Positions 51,116-62,653 of a DNA stretch of 64,000 nt are shown here, in pieces. This DNA is from Ophiura sarsii. Its lineage: Eukaryota > Echinodermata > Ophiuroidea > Amphilepidida > Ophiuridae. The translations under genes were made by a program, and so were the position numbers. Under the pieces are notes generated by a model. The model saw nothing but the letters and a program-made list of their open reading frames with translations. It was not told where the DNA came from and did not search any database. The stretch is taken from assembly GCA_035610835.1 (NCBI GenBank), contig CM069452.1, positions 27,950,143 through 28,014,142 on the forward strand, read 5' to 3'. The stretch's first letter is position 1; each line of letters starts with the position of its first letter.

Positions 51116-52979
51116 GGGGAATATGGGGCAACTGGACCGTGGGGCAAGTGGTCCGAAATGAAGGATTTTGTAATTGTATGGGCATACTGCTTTCTTTTGA
51201 ACAATACGACTTTTGTTGATACTTGACATATATCTTTAGCTTCTACAATCCAAAACATTTGGAACTTTAGGGTATTTACACATGAGATTTTTCTCCATAT
51301 CTTTGAAGCTAACTTCTTGAGTGACTGATTGAAAATTCACAGATAGTATGGGCGATATATGAAGATGGGTTTAGATCATGTTTAATGTACTTTATATGAT
51401 TGACAGATATGCAACAGTAAATATATACATGCAGTACAGTCGTCTTAAGATACTAGGTGCATATTGCATTTGATGGGTGCTATATTGTAGTGTGCTTAGG
51501 GACTTTCCGAAATATGATTAAAACCATAGGTTGTGGTTGAAATGACCGTAAAATGGCGCATATTGCTAATTTGGGACATTGGTGGTTTGGATTTCCGATC
51601 AATATTATCATTTAAAGAATGCTTCAACTTAAATCATTATCACGGGTATTCATTTGGTAGAGTTATTAGTTCATGAATTTGCAAATAACAAAGTACACCA
51701 TTTCTTACTTATCTAAAGACACTCGTCTACTTGTAGGACCCGAACGCCGTAATATTTGCGAGTTCAGAGATACTCACTGGCTACAGAAATCTGTGTAATG
51801 GCTAAAAACAAAATGCAGTTTTGCCTTTTTTTCTGAAATGTATTGGAGTTATTGATTATTATGACAAATGGTGGTATGTTTTAAAACATTTTGGCGTAAA
51901 ATGTATTACGTCACAGGCGTGTTTTAATAACGTTTCATCTCGACAAAGTGCTACGTCATTTGTTGAGGTAAGTGGTCCGAAGGGGTGTGGGGCAACTGGA
52001 CCGCCTGCAAAAACTTAATCAAAATTGTAAGATTAATTTTGAAAATGAGTAGTTAGTGTCAATAAAACATGACTCGGTATTGAAATGTGAATAGAATATG
52101 AAATAATTCACATTCTTTCAAGTTCTTAGACATTTTGGGGCATTTCGGGTCTAATACAACTATTTCTGATATTGAAGGATTACAATATGACATGAAATTG
52201 CTTTAGAATGGTTTAAAACCTCGGTATTATGAATTATACATCTTTATTATATTTTGAATGGTGTCTGTAAAGGTATTTGCTATGACGAAATATCATGATT
52301 TATGTATTTTATCCACTGCTTTTTGTGTATATCAACCGTTGGGTCATCATTGTCATATTGACTGACTTCCCCTGTAACATGAAAAGCTGGCTAAATATCA
52401 AGATGGTTTATTATAAGTACTAAATGATGATTATATGAAGTAAATAAAATCATTAAAGAAAGGGGTATATATAGACAAATGTATGGGGCGTCCGAATATC
52501 ACAACCATGTAACCATTTAACTAGGTTCATACCGTTTTATCTATAATAAACGTGCAGTCGAAAATTGCGCTTGCTTTGTACACATTAGTATTACTGCTTT
52601 TTACACGTTAACCACGAAAACTGTATAAAACATGGGTTTCATGAGACCTGTATCATTTTTACACGTTAAATAATATGGAAATGAGTTTGTAAAGAAAATA
52701 CTGCTTAGTTACCGTGTTGTCAATCAATGATTTCTGTGTATTCTAACCGTTGGAACATATAGGACCAGTTGCCCCAACGATGGGGTAACTGGACCGTGCC
52801 AAGTAAAGTTTTTAGTTAGTGGTTGGCCTTTTGTTTGGATATTTTTTAGCATTGATTATATGTTATATGTAAACAGTTACATGGGTGATATTTTCATAGC
52901 AATTCCATAAATATTTACACGAGCTTTAAGCTTTATATCATGAAATATGCTTAACCGGTCCAGTTGCCCCATCCTCCCC
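51116..52979. mobile_element. 1.86 kb TA-flanked element splitting the satellite
   Basis: The left end GGGGAATATGGGGCAACTGG and right end CCAGTTGCCCCATCCTCCCC are inverted repeats of about 25 bp with TA outside (51114-51115, 52980-52981). Satellite sequence resumes directly on both sides. The end motif TGGGGCAACTGGACCG recurs inside near 51981-52003 and in both orientations at 52763-52797. Only short open frames occur (65 and 81 codons), none recognisable, so it seems non-autonomous or decayed. Confidence 0.8.
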
Positions 52980-52981
52980 TA

Positions 52982-54085
52982 AATAATCTACTAGAGACAA
53001 GCGGCCCATAACACAATGATTTTCCGCTTACTAAAGACAAGCACATAACACAATAACTTGTCATCTACTTGAGACAAGCCCATAACACAATAACTTGTCA
53101 TCTACTGGAGACAAGCACATAACACAATAACTTGTCATCTACTGGAGACAAGCCCATAACACAATAACTTGTCATCTACTGGAGACAAGCACATAACACA
53201 ATAACTTGTCATCTACTGGAGACAAGCCCATAACACAGTAACTTGTCATCTACTGGAGACAAGCACATAACACAATAACTTGTCATCTACTGGAGACAAG
53301 CCCATAACACAATAACTTGTCATCTACTGGAGACAAGCACATAACACAATAACTTGTCATCTACTGGAGACAAGCCCATAACACAGTAACTTGTCATCTA
53401 CTGGAGACAAGCACATAACACAATAACTTGTCATCTACTGGAGACAAGCCCATAACACAATAACTTGTCATCTACTGGAGACAAGCCCATAACACAGTAA
53501 CTTGTCATCTACTGGAGACAAGCACATAACACAATAACTTGTCATCTACTGGAGACAAGCCCATAACACAATAACTTGTCATCTACTGGAGACAAGCCCA
53601 TAACACAATAACTTGTCATCTACTGGAGACAAGCACATAACTAACACAATAACTTGTTTTCTACTGGAGACAAGCCCATTACATAATCTACTAGAGACAA
53701 GCCCATAACACAATGATTTGCCATCTACTGGAGACAAGCACATAACTAACACAATAATTTGTTTTCTACTGGAGACAAGCCCATTACATAATCTACTAGA
53801 GACAAGCCCATAACACAATGATTTGCCATTTACGAAAGACAAGCACATTACACAATGACTTGTCATCTACCTGAGACAGACCCATAACACAATAATTTGC
53901 CATCTACTAGAGACAAGCCCATAACACAATGATAAATTGCCATTTATTAAGGACAAGCCCATATACAATAACTTGTCATCTACTGGAGACAAGCCCATAG
54001 CCCATATTACAATGACATTGGCCATCTACTGGAGACTAACACAATAACTTGTCATCACTTTAAGACAAACACATATTTTATAACG
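52982..54085. repeat. 37-bp satellite array, right block
   Basis: It continues the same 37-bp unit, about 29 units by length. It is nearly identical between 53060 and 53640 and degenerates to the right edge (53640-54085), mirroring the left edge of the whole array. The 95-codon minus-strand frame at 53579-53866 is a repeat artefact. Confidence 0.95.
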
Positions 54086-54093
54086 ACTAAATA

Positions 54094-54320
54094 AATTCCA
54101 AGCATCATGTTTTATGTTTCGGTTTTTAATATTCATTTTGTTTTCAGTGTTTTGTTGTATTTTATTCTATTTATTTAAAAGGTAGACGGCCGATCTAATA
54201 TTTTTTAAAATATAGATGGCCGCCTACCCTAAATAAATGGAATAAAATACAAGCACTCAAAACCAAATGAATATTAAAAATAATTTTGACCGAAACATAA
54301 ACATGATGCCAGCTGGAATG
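54094..54320. mobile_element. Foldback MITE at the satellite edge
   Basis: GCATCATGTTTTATGTTTCG on the left pairs with CGAAACATAAACATGATGC on the right. TTAATATTCATTT, TGTATTTTATTC and GGTAGACGGCC also pair with complements, giving arms of about 100 bp. It lies directly between the satellite and a mariner element. No clear target duplication. Confidence 0.6.
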
Positions 54321-54375
54321 TATGTATATATGTTAAACAACGTTATAGGGACAATGCAGACTGCTGCTGTATGTA

Positions 54376-55469
54376 CAGGGTGTCCCAAAAGTCTATGCAC
54401 GTTTTTGAAGAGTCATATCTCATAAAATATAAATCATGGTATAAATTTAACCATATTTTGATAGACGAGACTTGGGAAATTATTTTGATACCAAACACAA
54501 CCCTATTGGTGAACCTAAAACATTATAACACTGGTTGGAAGTTTTTGGCCATGCGCCAGACCCACCCATACCAAATACCACACATTGTTGCTAAAATCAG
54601 GTGCGCATAAATTAACAGTATGAAAGCAACGTTGCGTATTAGTCAAAGTTCACATGCTTACCTTGCAACATTAATGTTATTACCAAACTCGGTCACTCAT
54701 AACATAAATAGGCGTAGTAGACAACATTGCACAGTAAAAGTCTTCATTCAAGATGGTAAACAGCATAGGATAAGCGAATACAAATTGTATGGTTCTACGC
54801 TGAAACAAATTCAGTTCAACTTACTCAACAAAAGTTCAGAAACATGTCAAAGTGAAACGCGCACCAGGAAGAATATCCATTTTGAAGTTAGTGGATACAT
54901 CTTTAACACAGGAACTGTGCATGGTTTGTATCGATGTGGTAGAAAGACTGGTAGATCAACAAGTCACATTGATGTCATAAGACATGCAGTAGCCAAAGGT
55001 CCAAAGAGATCTATTCGCCGACTTTCCGCAGAAAACAAGATTAAAAGATCAATTGTTCACAGAATTTTGCGTAAGGACTTGAAGAAGTTTCCATACAAGA
55101 TTCAGATCAAACACAACATTAAAGCAGCGGACAGATATAGTTTGTTATTATGATGGGATCACTGTAATGTAAAATTATAAACATTAATTGACGGATCACT
55201 TTCCGTGTAACTAACTCTACCCGTCTTTTGTTAATCTCAATAGGTATGGATTTATGAACTTTATTCCTCCAAAGTATAAAATTACATTTTTGCAGTAATA
55301 TATATTTTACTTCTAGGGTGGCATTACAACCAGATGTTACTCCAATGTTTGGTATCAAAATGATTTCCCACATCTCCTCTTTCTAAATATGTATTCATAT
55401 TTTCAATACGACTTATATTTTGTGAAATACAAAGCTTCAAAGTCGTGCATAGACTTTTGGGACACCCTG
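54376..55469 (+). mobile_element. Internally deleted mariner element
   Basis: The ends CAGGGTGTCCCAAAAGTC and GACTTTTGGGACACCCTG are perfect inverted repeats for at least 18 bp (extending through CTATGCACG with small changes). TA flanks both sides (54374-54375, 55470-55471). The ACAGGGTGTCCCAAAAGT end is characteristic of a mariner clade. The inside encodes only the DNA-binding half of a transposase (see 54620-55153), so it is dead but may move in trans. Confidence 0.85.
54620..55153 (+). pseudogene. Mariner transposase N-terminal remnant
   Basis: A 177-codon open frame whose second half (about residues 100-172) reads as a paired helix-turn-helix DNA-binding region: GTVHGLYRCGRKTGRS, then KRSIRRLSAEN and SIVHRILRKDLKKFPYKIQ. 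This is the family's R-S-I-R/S-x-x-T/S-V-x-R-I-L layout. The first half does not follow the family and probably reads out of frame. The catalytic DDE/D domain, some 200 residues in full-length relatives, is missing. The frame ends in ADRYSLLL and runs straight into 3' non-coding sequence, indicating an internal deletion. Confidence 0.75.
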
Positions 55470-55792
55470 TAGTAATTAAAAAGGGAGTGGTTTTCAATTT
55501 ATCAGTAGGTTACGCTACCCCCTCGTCATTAAATTACAAATGTACACAATAATATAATTGTTCATGACGGAATACATTGATTTAACGGTAATAATTGTAT
55601 TAAGCGTGCCCTCACTATCAAAATACCAACAACAATAGAAATATGAATAACAAGCAGAAGGAATCCATAATAGTATACGTGAAACAAAATAATATTTATT
55701 TTTGGCTCATCGATCATAATGGGCGTGTCGTAAAGCCGTAACAATTTATTTTATAATGATGTGGGTGTCTGCGGCTGCGTGAGCGTCCGGAA

Positions 55793-56177
55793 ATGCCATA
55801 TAGTCTCGTACTGAGTCAATTATGTGGCACAGAGTGGACGGTACACGAAGGTGTACATTTGTACTGGGAATATTCAAGCAAGCTTTACGAGTATGTGCCT
55901 GAGACTGATCCTGATCAGACTGTTGAATTTACATTGTTTCTATTTCCTGGTCACAAAAATTGGTTTAAAACGGAAAAGCGCACTGCCAGAGTACATGTCT
56001 GGGAAATCTATCAAAAAGATTATTGACAATTTTAAAAGTGAATGTGACATGTACTATGTACAAAGTATTATTGATAAAATAATAGTAAATATCTATAAGA
56101 CTGGGTTCCAGAAAGGAGGAGCCGTATTATTTAACACCTTAGATAGAAGAAAGTACATAAATGGAATATTTATATAA
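55793..56177 (+). pseudogene. Two overlapping unrecognised open frames, possible frameshifted gene relic
   Basis: Frame one (55793-56026, 77 codons) reads plausible protein, for example CGTEWTVHEGVHLYWEY and FPGHKNWFKTEKRTARVHVW. Frame two (ending 56177) becomes protein-like exactly where frame one stops: KSIKKIIDNFKSECDMYYVQ, then SIIDKIIVNIYKTGF. A single frameshift near 55990-56020 would join them. I recognise no family, and the segment lies between transposons, so a decayed element gene is possible. Weak support. Confidence 0.25.
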
Positions 56178-56394
56178 GGAGCTTTCTCCACTAACGTCTT
56201 GAGGTGGTCCGGAGGTTATGGGTTCTCACTTGTTAAACTGTTAATATGAAATTCATCATTTCATTACTAGATTAATGATTCTCCCACCCATGATCACGAT
56301 TTGACCATCTTTTTTATTATTTAGAGTTTAGACCCTGCCAAAAAGACCCATTTGATTTTTCAACTTGAACCCGTACCGGCGTGTATAGTCATAA

Positions 56395-56640
56395 ATAAAA
56401 CCGTCTTGTCCTCTATATGAATGAACCCTTAAGAATAAACCCGCTAAAACGGTTCCTAAAAATTGAGAAACCTGAAATGGTTCTTATACAGAAGAACCTA
56501 AAATGGTTTTATGAACCAAATAATGTGGTTATTTATTAACCAAATATGGTTATTGATTAACCTAATAATCATGGGTTAGAGGTTCCATGTACTTGTAGAG
56601 GACAGTTTTAGAACCCCTTTAAGGCCTTTCTTAGAGTGTA
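56395..56640. repeat. Decayed second copy of the 'gaaccaaatatggtt' MITE
   Basis: It shares, in order, TGTCCTCTAT, AACCCTTAAGAATA, GAGAAACCTGAAA, TTATTAACCAAATATGGTTA, TAGAGGTTCCAT and TTCTTAGAGTG with 44668-44966, same orientation. The left terminus is lost. Confidence 0.65.
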
Positions 56641-56952
56641 GGTGTAAATGTAAACCCCCTTTTTTAAAGACAATAATATGTGGGCCAGCTACCTTTTTCT
56701 TTTTCAGTTCATACTTTTCCCTCCATACACACTCGTATCTATTCATTTCATTCTAATTAAGATGAATTACAATCGTAGAAATTAAAAAAGCAAATTATAT
56801 AGGCCTACTATTACTAACAAAAATCTTCAATACCAACTTATCTTTATTGTCTTGATTTTGAAACAAATTGTCGCAACCAATATCAACATCATGTCGTGGA
56901 CTCTGCATTTAATTAATTTATGATTGATTTTATATACCCAAGTGATCAGTGG

Positions 56953-57341
56953 CAGTGGCGTAGCTGGGATTTTTTTCAGGGGGGGCAGGATTTCTAAAAT
57001 TTTCGTAAAAGGTTGCCCAATTTTTTTTCAAGTCACTTACCTCGTGAATTTCACGTAAGTGGGTGGGTGGGGGGGGGGGGGGGGGGGGGGGGTTAAGGTC
57101 AAAAAAATTCGCACAGTCCAAACAAAATCGCACAGTAAAAATAAAATCGCACAGTAAATGTACTATATGTACAATTTTGCCTTCTTTTTGGCTCATAACC
57201 TCGGTCTTTTTTCTCATTTTTTTCCTATTTACTTTTTTCTCACCCCTTTTTTTTTTTAGGGGGTGGGGGGCGGGGGCCCAAATTGAGTTTTTTCGTTAGG
57301 GGGGCATTTCCCCCCCCCCCCCCCCCTGAGCTACGCCACTG
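56953..57341. mobile_element. hAT MITE with CAGTGGCGTAGCT ends and 8-bp duplication
   Basis: CAGTGGCGTAGCT at 56953 and its exact complement ending at 57341 are the termini. ATCAGTGG stands directly outside both (56945-56952, 57342-57349), a perfect 8-bp hAT duplication. The inside has a long G run (57070-57092), 'aaaatcgcacagtaaa' repeats and a C run near the right end. An inverted, one-ended copy lies at 7829-8230. Confidence 0.85.
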
Positions 57342-57343
57342 AT

Positions 57344-57600
57344 CAGTGGCGAAGCTAGGTTTTTCATAGTGGGGAGGGGGGGGGGGGGGAGGAGGCAAGA
57401 AATCAAAGTACACCGAAAAGCATTGCCGGCTAAAATGTGCGAGAAATTTACTATTTTACACTTATTTTTTCCATTACTGAGGTACATTTCGTCTAATCTA
57501 TTTCTTTTCACTTTAAGTGGCACCTTTTACAGGTTTTCACATACTTCAGTATCCCCCCCCCCCCCCCCCCTGTCGTTGATAAAGATATATTTAGTATGAA
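57344..57600. repeat. Adjacent one-ended hAT-like repeat
   Basis: Starting CAGTGGCGAAGCTAGG, it overlaps the target duplication of the previous element. It continues through a G run to CCCCCCTGTCGTTGATAAAG and TATTTAGTATG. That last part recurs at 63190-63300. No right terminus was found. Confidence 0.45.
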
Positions 57601-57706
57601 CATTCAAGCATCACATTTCTTACGCGTTGCTGATCCCCATACTTCTTTCCAAATTAAAATAATGGAGCGATTAGCATTTTAAACAATGGTCCTAATTGTT
57701 CATTAA

Positions 57707-58353
57707 AAGGGGGTGTTGACCCTCAGCATGGCCTCCGTCAAACTGCCGTAACTTCTTCATTATTCATTGAATCTATATAAAAGTATACATTTTCTTGTCG
57801 TTTTTTGACCCATTTTAGGTTCTGCAAAGATAACTCAAAATAATGATTTTGTCAGATTTTGTCATACTCGTTTTACTATATTCCTGATAACATTCCCTAG
57901 GAAGCTTCTTCTTTTTTTTAATATCATATTCATTTTTTGATTTAATGACCAAAAAGTCCCAACAAATATGATTTTTTTTAAACCAAAATTCATTTGATTT
58001 TCATAATTTTGGAGGTAACAAAATCACTTTTTTTGGCACCTTTTGGTCTATAACTCAAAAAATATTTAAGATATTAAAAAAAAAAATCCTAGGGAATGTA
58101 ATAATAAGGATTATAATAAAACTAGTATAACAAAATTTGACAAAATATATTTTGAGTTATTTTTGTACAACCTAAAATGGGTCACAAAACGTGTTTTTTA
58201 TAAATTTCTCTAAAATGGTCAATTTCATTATCATGTGGTTGGATTCATTGAACCCTTTTCTGCAAAAAAATGTATACTTTTATATAGATTCAATGAATAA
58301 TGAAGAAGTTACGGCAGTTTTACGGGGGCTATGCTGAGGGTCCACACCCCCTT
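57707..58353. mobile_element. TTAA-flanked foldback element, 647 bp
   Basis: The ends AAGGGGGTGTTGACCCTCAGC and GCTGAGGGTCCACACCCCC are inverted, flanked by TTAA (57703-57706, 58354-58357). Arms of about 280 bp share TTACGGCAGTTT/AAACTGCCGTAA and GAATCTATATAAAAGTATAC with their complements. An outer perfect 11-bp inverted pair, TGGAGCGATTA (57663-57673) and TAATCGCTCCA (58381-58391), lies outside the TTAA, so an older element may surround it. Confidence 0.7.
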
Positions 58354-58391
58354 TTAATCTTGATAGTGCTGTTCAATCTGTAATCGCTCCA

Positions 58392-59216
58392 AACGGTGAG
58401 AATTGAGAGCAAAATGTCATCACAAGTTGTATAGTGGTTCCATGTTTAAAATGGATACAAGACGAAATGCTATGCGATGCGGGCGATCATCGCGGCTGTG
58501 CATGTAACGTAAATAATGTACATGAATTTGAGCCACAATAATTGGCACCGCCCACAAAATATAAAACACCACTGATAGTAGATACCAACATATTGGAGTA
58601 TATATATACACATCGATATCTAACCTGTAATGAGGTGGTCCGGAAGGAGTGGGTTATCTCATTCATTATGACAAACAATCACCCAAACCTAACATTTGAC
58701 CATCTTTTTTACTACCATTTGTCTATTCCTCAGTGTAGACACTGGATGTTATTATAAATTATTTAGGTAGCCTATTCAGTTGTTGGACAATTTTACTATG
58801 TAGCTTCAGTGTAATAGCCGGGGTAAAGCCAGGTAGGTCTACATAAATGCATTTGTTTTTCAAAAAAAGCAAGGTGTAAATCCGGGCTGGGGGGGGGGGG
58901 GGGGGGAGAGGATGGGGATATCCTCAATATACCCTAAAGCCAATAACCATAACTATACCAACTGCACGGTGTCCTAGGAGCGCCAATTTTGCATTTTATT
59001 TTCTGCGAGAATCTTTTCTATTTTTACAACAACTGTTCTAATTTTGCGAGAATTCTTTGTATTTTTTCAACAATATTTTCTGATTTTGCGAGATTTTTTA
59101 TTTTTTTTTGCAACAATAATTTCTAATTTTGCGAGAATCTTTTCTATCTTGCAACTATATTTTCTAGTCATAATCCCAAGCACTTTGCTACCTACAGAAC
59201 TTAAGATATTTAGTTA
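58392..59216. other. Intergenic, no gene seen
   Basis: A phrase of about 110 bp starting GAGGTGGTCCGGA (58632) and including TTTGACCATCTTTTTTA is a diverged repeat of 56200-56320. A G run lies near 58890-58905. About 58990-59170 is a T-rich tandem of 'attttgcgagaatctttt' units, roughly 50 bp each. Confidence 0.35.
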
Positions 59217-59754
59217 CACATTTTAAATTAGCTGGACTTTGATGTTGTTGAATTCCCAGGGGGGGGGGGGGTACTTTCGCCAAAATCGTACATGGATGTG
59301 CCTACCGGACTTCGAAAATGTGACTTTCCCTATACCTATTTTTTGGCTAATTTCCCACCCATCAATATGACCAATTTTGTAAGAAAAGCACCCAATTGTG
59401 CACGAATTGGGCGCTTTTTCCAAAAATGCCTCAAAATACACCCAATTTATGCCAATTGGGCGCTTTGGTCTGTGATGAAAACCACCTCATCGCTATACCA
59501 ATTTTGCGAAAAGGCACCCCAAAAGGTAGGCACATATACGTATACCATATCAATGTGAGAACCCCCCCCCCCCCCGGGTTGAATTATTGCGAACATAGTG
59601 CATTTTCAGGAACCTGATGCATGTACAAAATATGGAATAAAACACAGTGAGGAGTGTGATGCTTATTGTGTTTTTTAGTCATTTTAAGAACATGGTCATT
59701 AAAATAAAGAGGTTCAACATTTAAAATAATGTCGAAGGTTTTCGACTACTTTTG
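59217..59754. repeat. Dispersed repeat copy 1, carrying an insertion
   Basis: It shares CATTTTAAATTAGCTGGAC, GCGAACATAGTGCATTTTCA, AATAAAGAGGTTCAACATTT and TTTTCGACTACTTT with 63791-64000, same orientation and order. The difference is the 323-bp insertion at 59255-59577. Confidence 0.8.
59255..59577. mobile_element. Insertion with GGGGGG/CCCCCC ends and GTTGAATT duplication
   Basis: It starts CCCAGGGGGGGGG...GTACTTTCGCC and ends CCCCCCCGG. GTTGAATT is directly repeated at 59247-59254 and 59578-59585, and occurs once at the empty site in the second repeat copy (63819-63826). An 8-bp duplication suits hAT or P superfamilies. The interior has sub-repeats of CCAATTTTG and CCAATTGGGCGCTTT. Non-coding. 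Confidence 0.75.
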
Positions 59755-60734
59755 GAGAAATTCAAATGACGATAGCACCATAACTGAATTGCCTGATTAA
59801 CATGATTCATGCATGCACCAAATTAAATCTGTTGCAAAAATCTTGCCAAAATTACACTTGTATTTGAAACTTAGGTGCATGTGCTATCCTACTTAATAGT
59901 AGGCCTACACTGGATCCGAATTAAATAAAAATCTTAAACTTTACTTGACTTTAAAATTTTATCGGTTTAAAAAAATTCCAAGTAGGCAGAACAAATAAAA
60001 ACGTGTTCTGTCTACTCAATAAAAAATTAGGTAAGTGGGTTGCCTTAATATTATTGAGTTTGTAATGAATAATGCTATAAATTAGTTGCTTCTACTTTAT
60101 TGTTATGGATTTCACTCACTTAATTTAACAGTTTTGAACACTGAGTATAATGTTAATCATTGCTGATTTTACTTAAATAGGTGGGCGGGCATTATTTAAG
60201 GTGTATAGAATATGGAGTGAACTATTGCAGCATGTAATATGCCTAATTAGAAAGTAATTATTATCCCGGAATGTATTTCACTCCTCATAATATATTAACC
60301 AGATATATATCCAATGGTGTCAGATAAATGAATTTGATGTATATTTGTTTTTAAAAAGGCTCAGAATAAATTATTTTTATATTGATAATATCTAAAAATC
60401 AAATCTTAAAATGCACTTTAGTTTATTTTCAACACCATAATTAGCACATATTGCTATAAATAGCTATTTTTGGATGAAACTGGATATTTTTAATTTGGTA
60501 CAATTATGCAAATGAGTGCCTTTACATTTTATTTCCCGTATTACACTTATTTTTAGTGAGTGAATACAGGAAAAACATAGTTTAAGTATCAACTAGAATT
60601 ATTAAAATAATAAAGTTTTTGGCCAATTGTATAGCGCTTAATGAACTTAAAATATTTCTTACGTTGACTGCACCCACTTCAAGTTTTAATCACTTGATAT
60701 TTATTGCAGTTATTTGTTTAGGCCTACTGCCTAA
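59755..60734. other. AT-rich intergenic, no gene seen
   Basis: Only a small hairpin (AGTAGGCAGAACA and TGTTCTGTCTACT, about 59982-60016) and scattered A/T repeats are visible. Confidence 0.3.
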
Positions 60735-61291
60735 TTAGGGTGGTGTCCCCGATCTTCGATGGCTCTCCACACTTTTTGTCGGTCCTTCATTGCTGTTTTA
60801 TGGTGCTTGTCTCCAATCCTGTATCTTGCTTGAGTAAGTCAATGAATGTCAGAACAGGTCTTCCCGGCTTTCTTTTGCCATGTTTAGGGATCCAGTGCAC
60901 CAGTTTGGAGACATGGCTCTTCACTTCTGTAACAGTGGCCAGCAAACCTGGTCCGTCTCTTCTGAATCATCTGGCTTATTTTGGGGAGATCACCATTGGG
61001 TATTATGTATGTGTTGTTTCCAGTTGACATTGAGTAGGGGCCTACTGCTCTCAGCATTCTGGTGTAGCAGCCATCGAGATCTTTCGGTAACTCGGGAGTG
61101 ATGGTCCAAGCTTCGCAACCATATAACAGAACCGACTCTACTGTAGAGGCAAATATGCGAAGTTTGAATTTCCGAGCGAGAGTTGACTTCCATATTTTGG
61201 TCATCTTACATGCTTTCCATGCTGCTGCTTTGTGTTGCTTAGGCCTAATGTCCTTTGCTGTAGGCCCTACTCTCCATCCAGGCACCAAGAT

Positions 61292-62653
61292 CAGCGGTGG
61301 AACTTCAGATTTTTTTCAACTAGCCAGTCGGGCAGGTAACTCACATAATTTACCTGCCCGACAAAAATTCCACCAGCCCAAGGTTTTTTCATAATATTTT
61401 GCAGCAAACAATTTATAAGAGCAAGACTACTCTTAAACTACTATTACATGTTTTTGTCTTTTGTGCTCTCTAAATTCGAGAGATTAAAAATAATAATCTA
61501 TGGAGCGATTACAATTTTTTTTAATCTATTTTGATTATTTATTGTCGTTGTCAATCCGAAATGGTTTACAAATCGACAAATTCGCGCGCATTTAAGTAAT
61601 CGAAATATCCATTTGAAAGTATACAAAGTTTCAACCAATGAAAATACTTAAAATGTGTAGACTGATTTTTTTTAATCGAAATCTTTCTTTCGGTAAGCGA
61701 CGCGACGGAGCATAGCGAAGCGACACAGATCATGGAGATGGCAGACACTTATCTACAATCAGATTTGATTAAAGACTATTTGGAAAACATGTCTCACAAT
61801 GCCGGCGTCTAAATTAGGCAAAAATCATCTCACAACTAACATGAATAACACCATGGAAAGTCGATTCGTAGGATAGTATAGGTACATATCTAACCAAAAG
61901 AATTCAAGACGTCACTGCTTGATGGCAGGCAGTGATTGTTCATACTGTATATTAGAAGCACATTATTTGTTTTTATGAAGTAATAAACACGATGTTTAAA
62001 GCCGTTATACAGGTTTTCTTGACCTCGTGTTTCCCGACTTACAAATTAGGATAACCAATCTAATACCAAATCTAAAAGAGATTTAAAGTTAATCCATAAC
62101 TGATTAGTTTTTAATCCAATTTGATTATAACGGATTTTTTTTTATATAGTGCTGTCAAAGTGTGAGGTAATCTAAAAGAGATTTAAAGTTAATCCATAAC
62201 TGATTAGTTTTTAATCCAATTTGATTATAATTGATGTAATCTTTTTAAAGATTAAAAAAAAGTAATCCAAGAAAAGATTACTTTTTAATCCTAATAGATT
62301 TGTCCTTCAGGACAATCCGAAATAGATTAAAAAGTTAATCTTTTAGATTTAAATTTTAATCTTTCAAATTTAGAGAGTGTACGATGTTCCACTGTAACCC
62401 TAACCCGTAACAACTCCTCGTATTCATCATGTTCATCAATCCAATACTCTCTATAATCTTCTATCAACCTGATCTCCTCTATCATCATGACACACGATCA
62501 TCTGATGATGAAATTACCCTGAACTTACTGTTACTTACACTTTGAACTTTAAAAATGTTACCCGCCAGTCGGACGGGTACCTTTGTATCTTTACCCGCCA
62601 GACACGAAAGTTACCCGCTATGGGCGGGTGGGCGGGTCTTATTTCCATCGCTG
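61292..62653. mobile_element. hAT element inserted in the LINE, 8-bp duplication ACCAAGAT
   Basis: The ends CAGCGGTGGAA and TTCCATCGCTG are inverted with one mismatch. ACCAAGAT flanks both sides (61284-61291, 62654-62661). Removing the element plus one ACCAAGAT restores contiguous LINE sequence (antisense AAATATCTTGGTGCCTGG, the KYLGAW block in another frame). The sub-terminal parts contain CCGCCAGTCGG- and CTGCCCGAC-type repeats. No transposase; the centre is occupied by another element. Confidence 0.85.
61464..62378. mobile_element. Nested element with CTCTCTAAATT ends
   Basis: GCTCTCTAAATTCGAGAGATT on the left pairs with AATCTTTCAAATTTAGAGAG on the right. The body is full of 'gattaaaaagtnaatc' palindromic phrases, and a block of about 60 bp starting TCTAAAAGAGATTTAAAGTT occurs twice (about 62069 and 62171). 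TA follows the right end; the left side is not clear. It lies wholly inside the hAT element. Confidence 0.55.

Noticed and set aside
53579..53866. 95-codon minus-strand frame with a repeated VMCLSPVDGKSLCYG-type motif
   Set aside because: It is the 37-bp satellite read in rotating frames; repeat length not divisible by three and no start context.
45755..54085. Regular repeats considered as a CRISPR array
   Set aside because: Units are contiguous tandem copies without unique spacers, in an intron-bearing animal genome.
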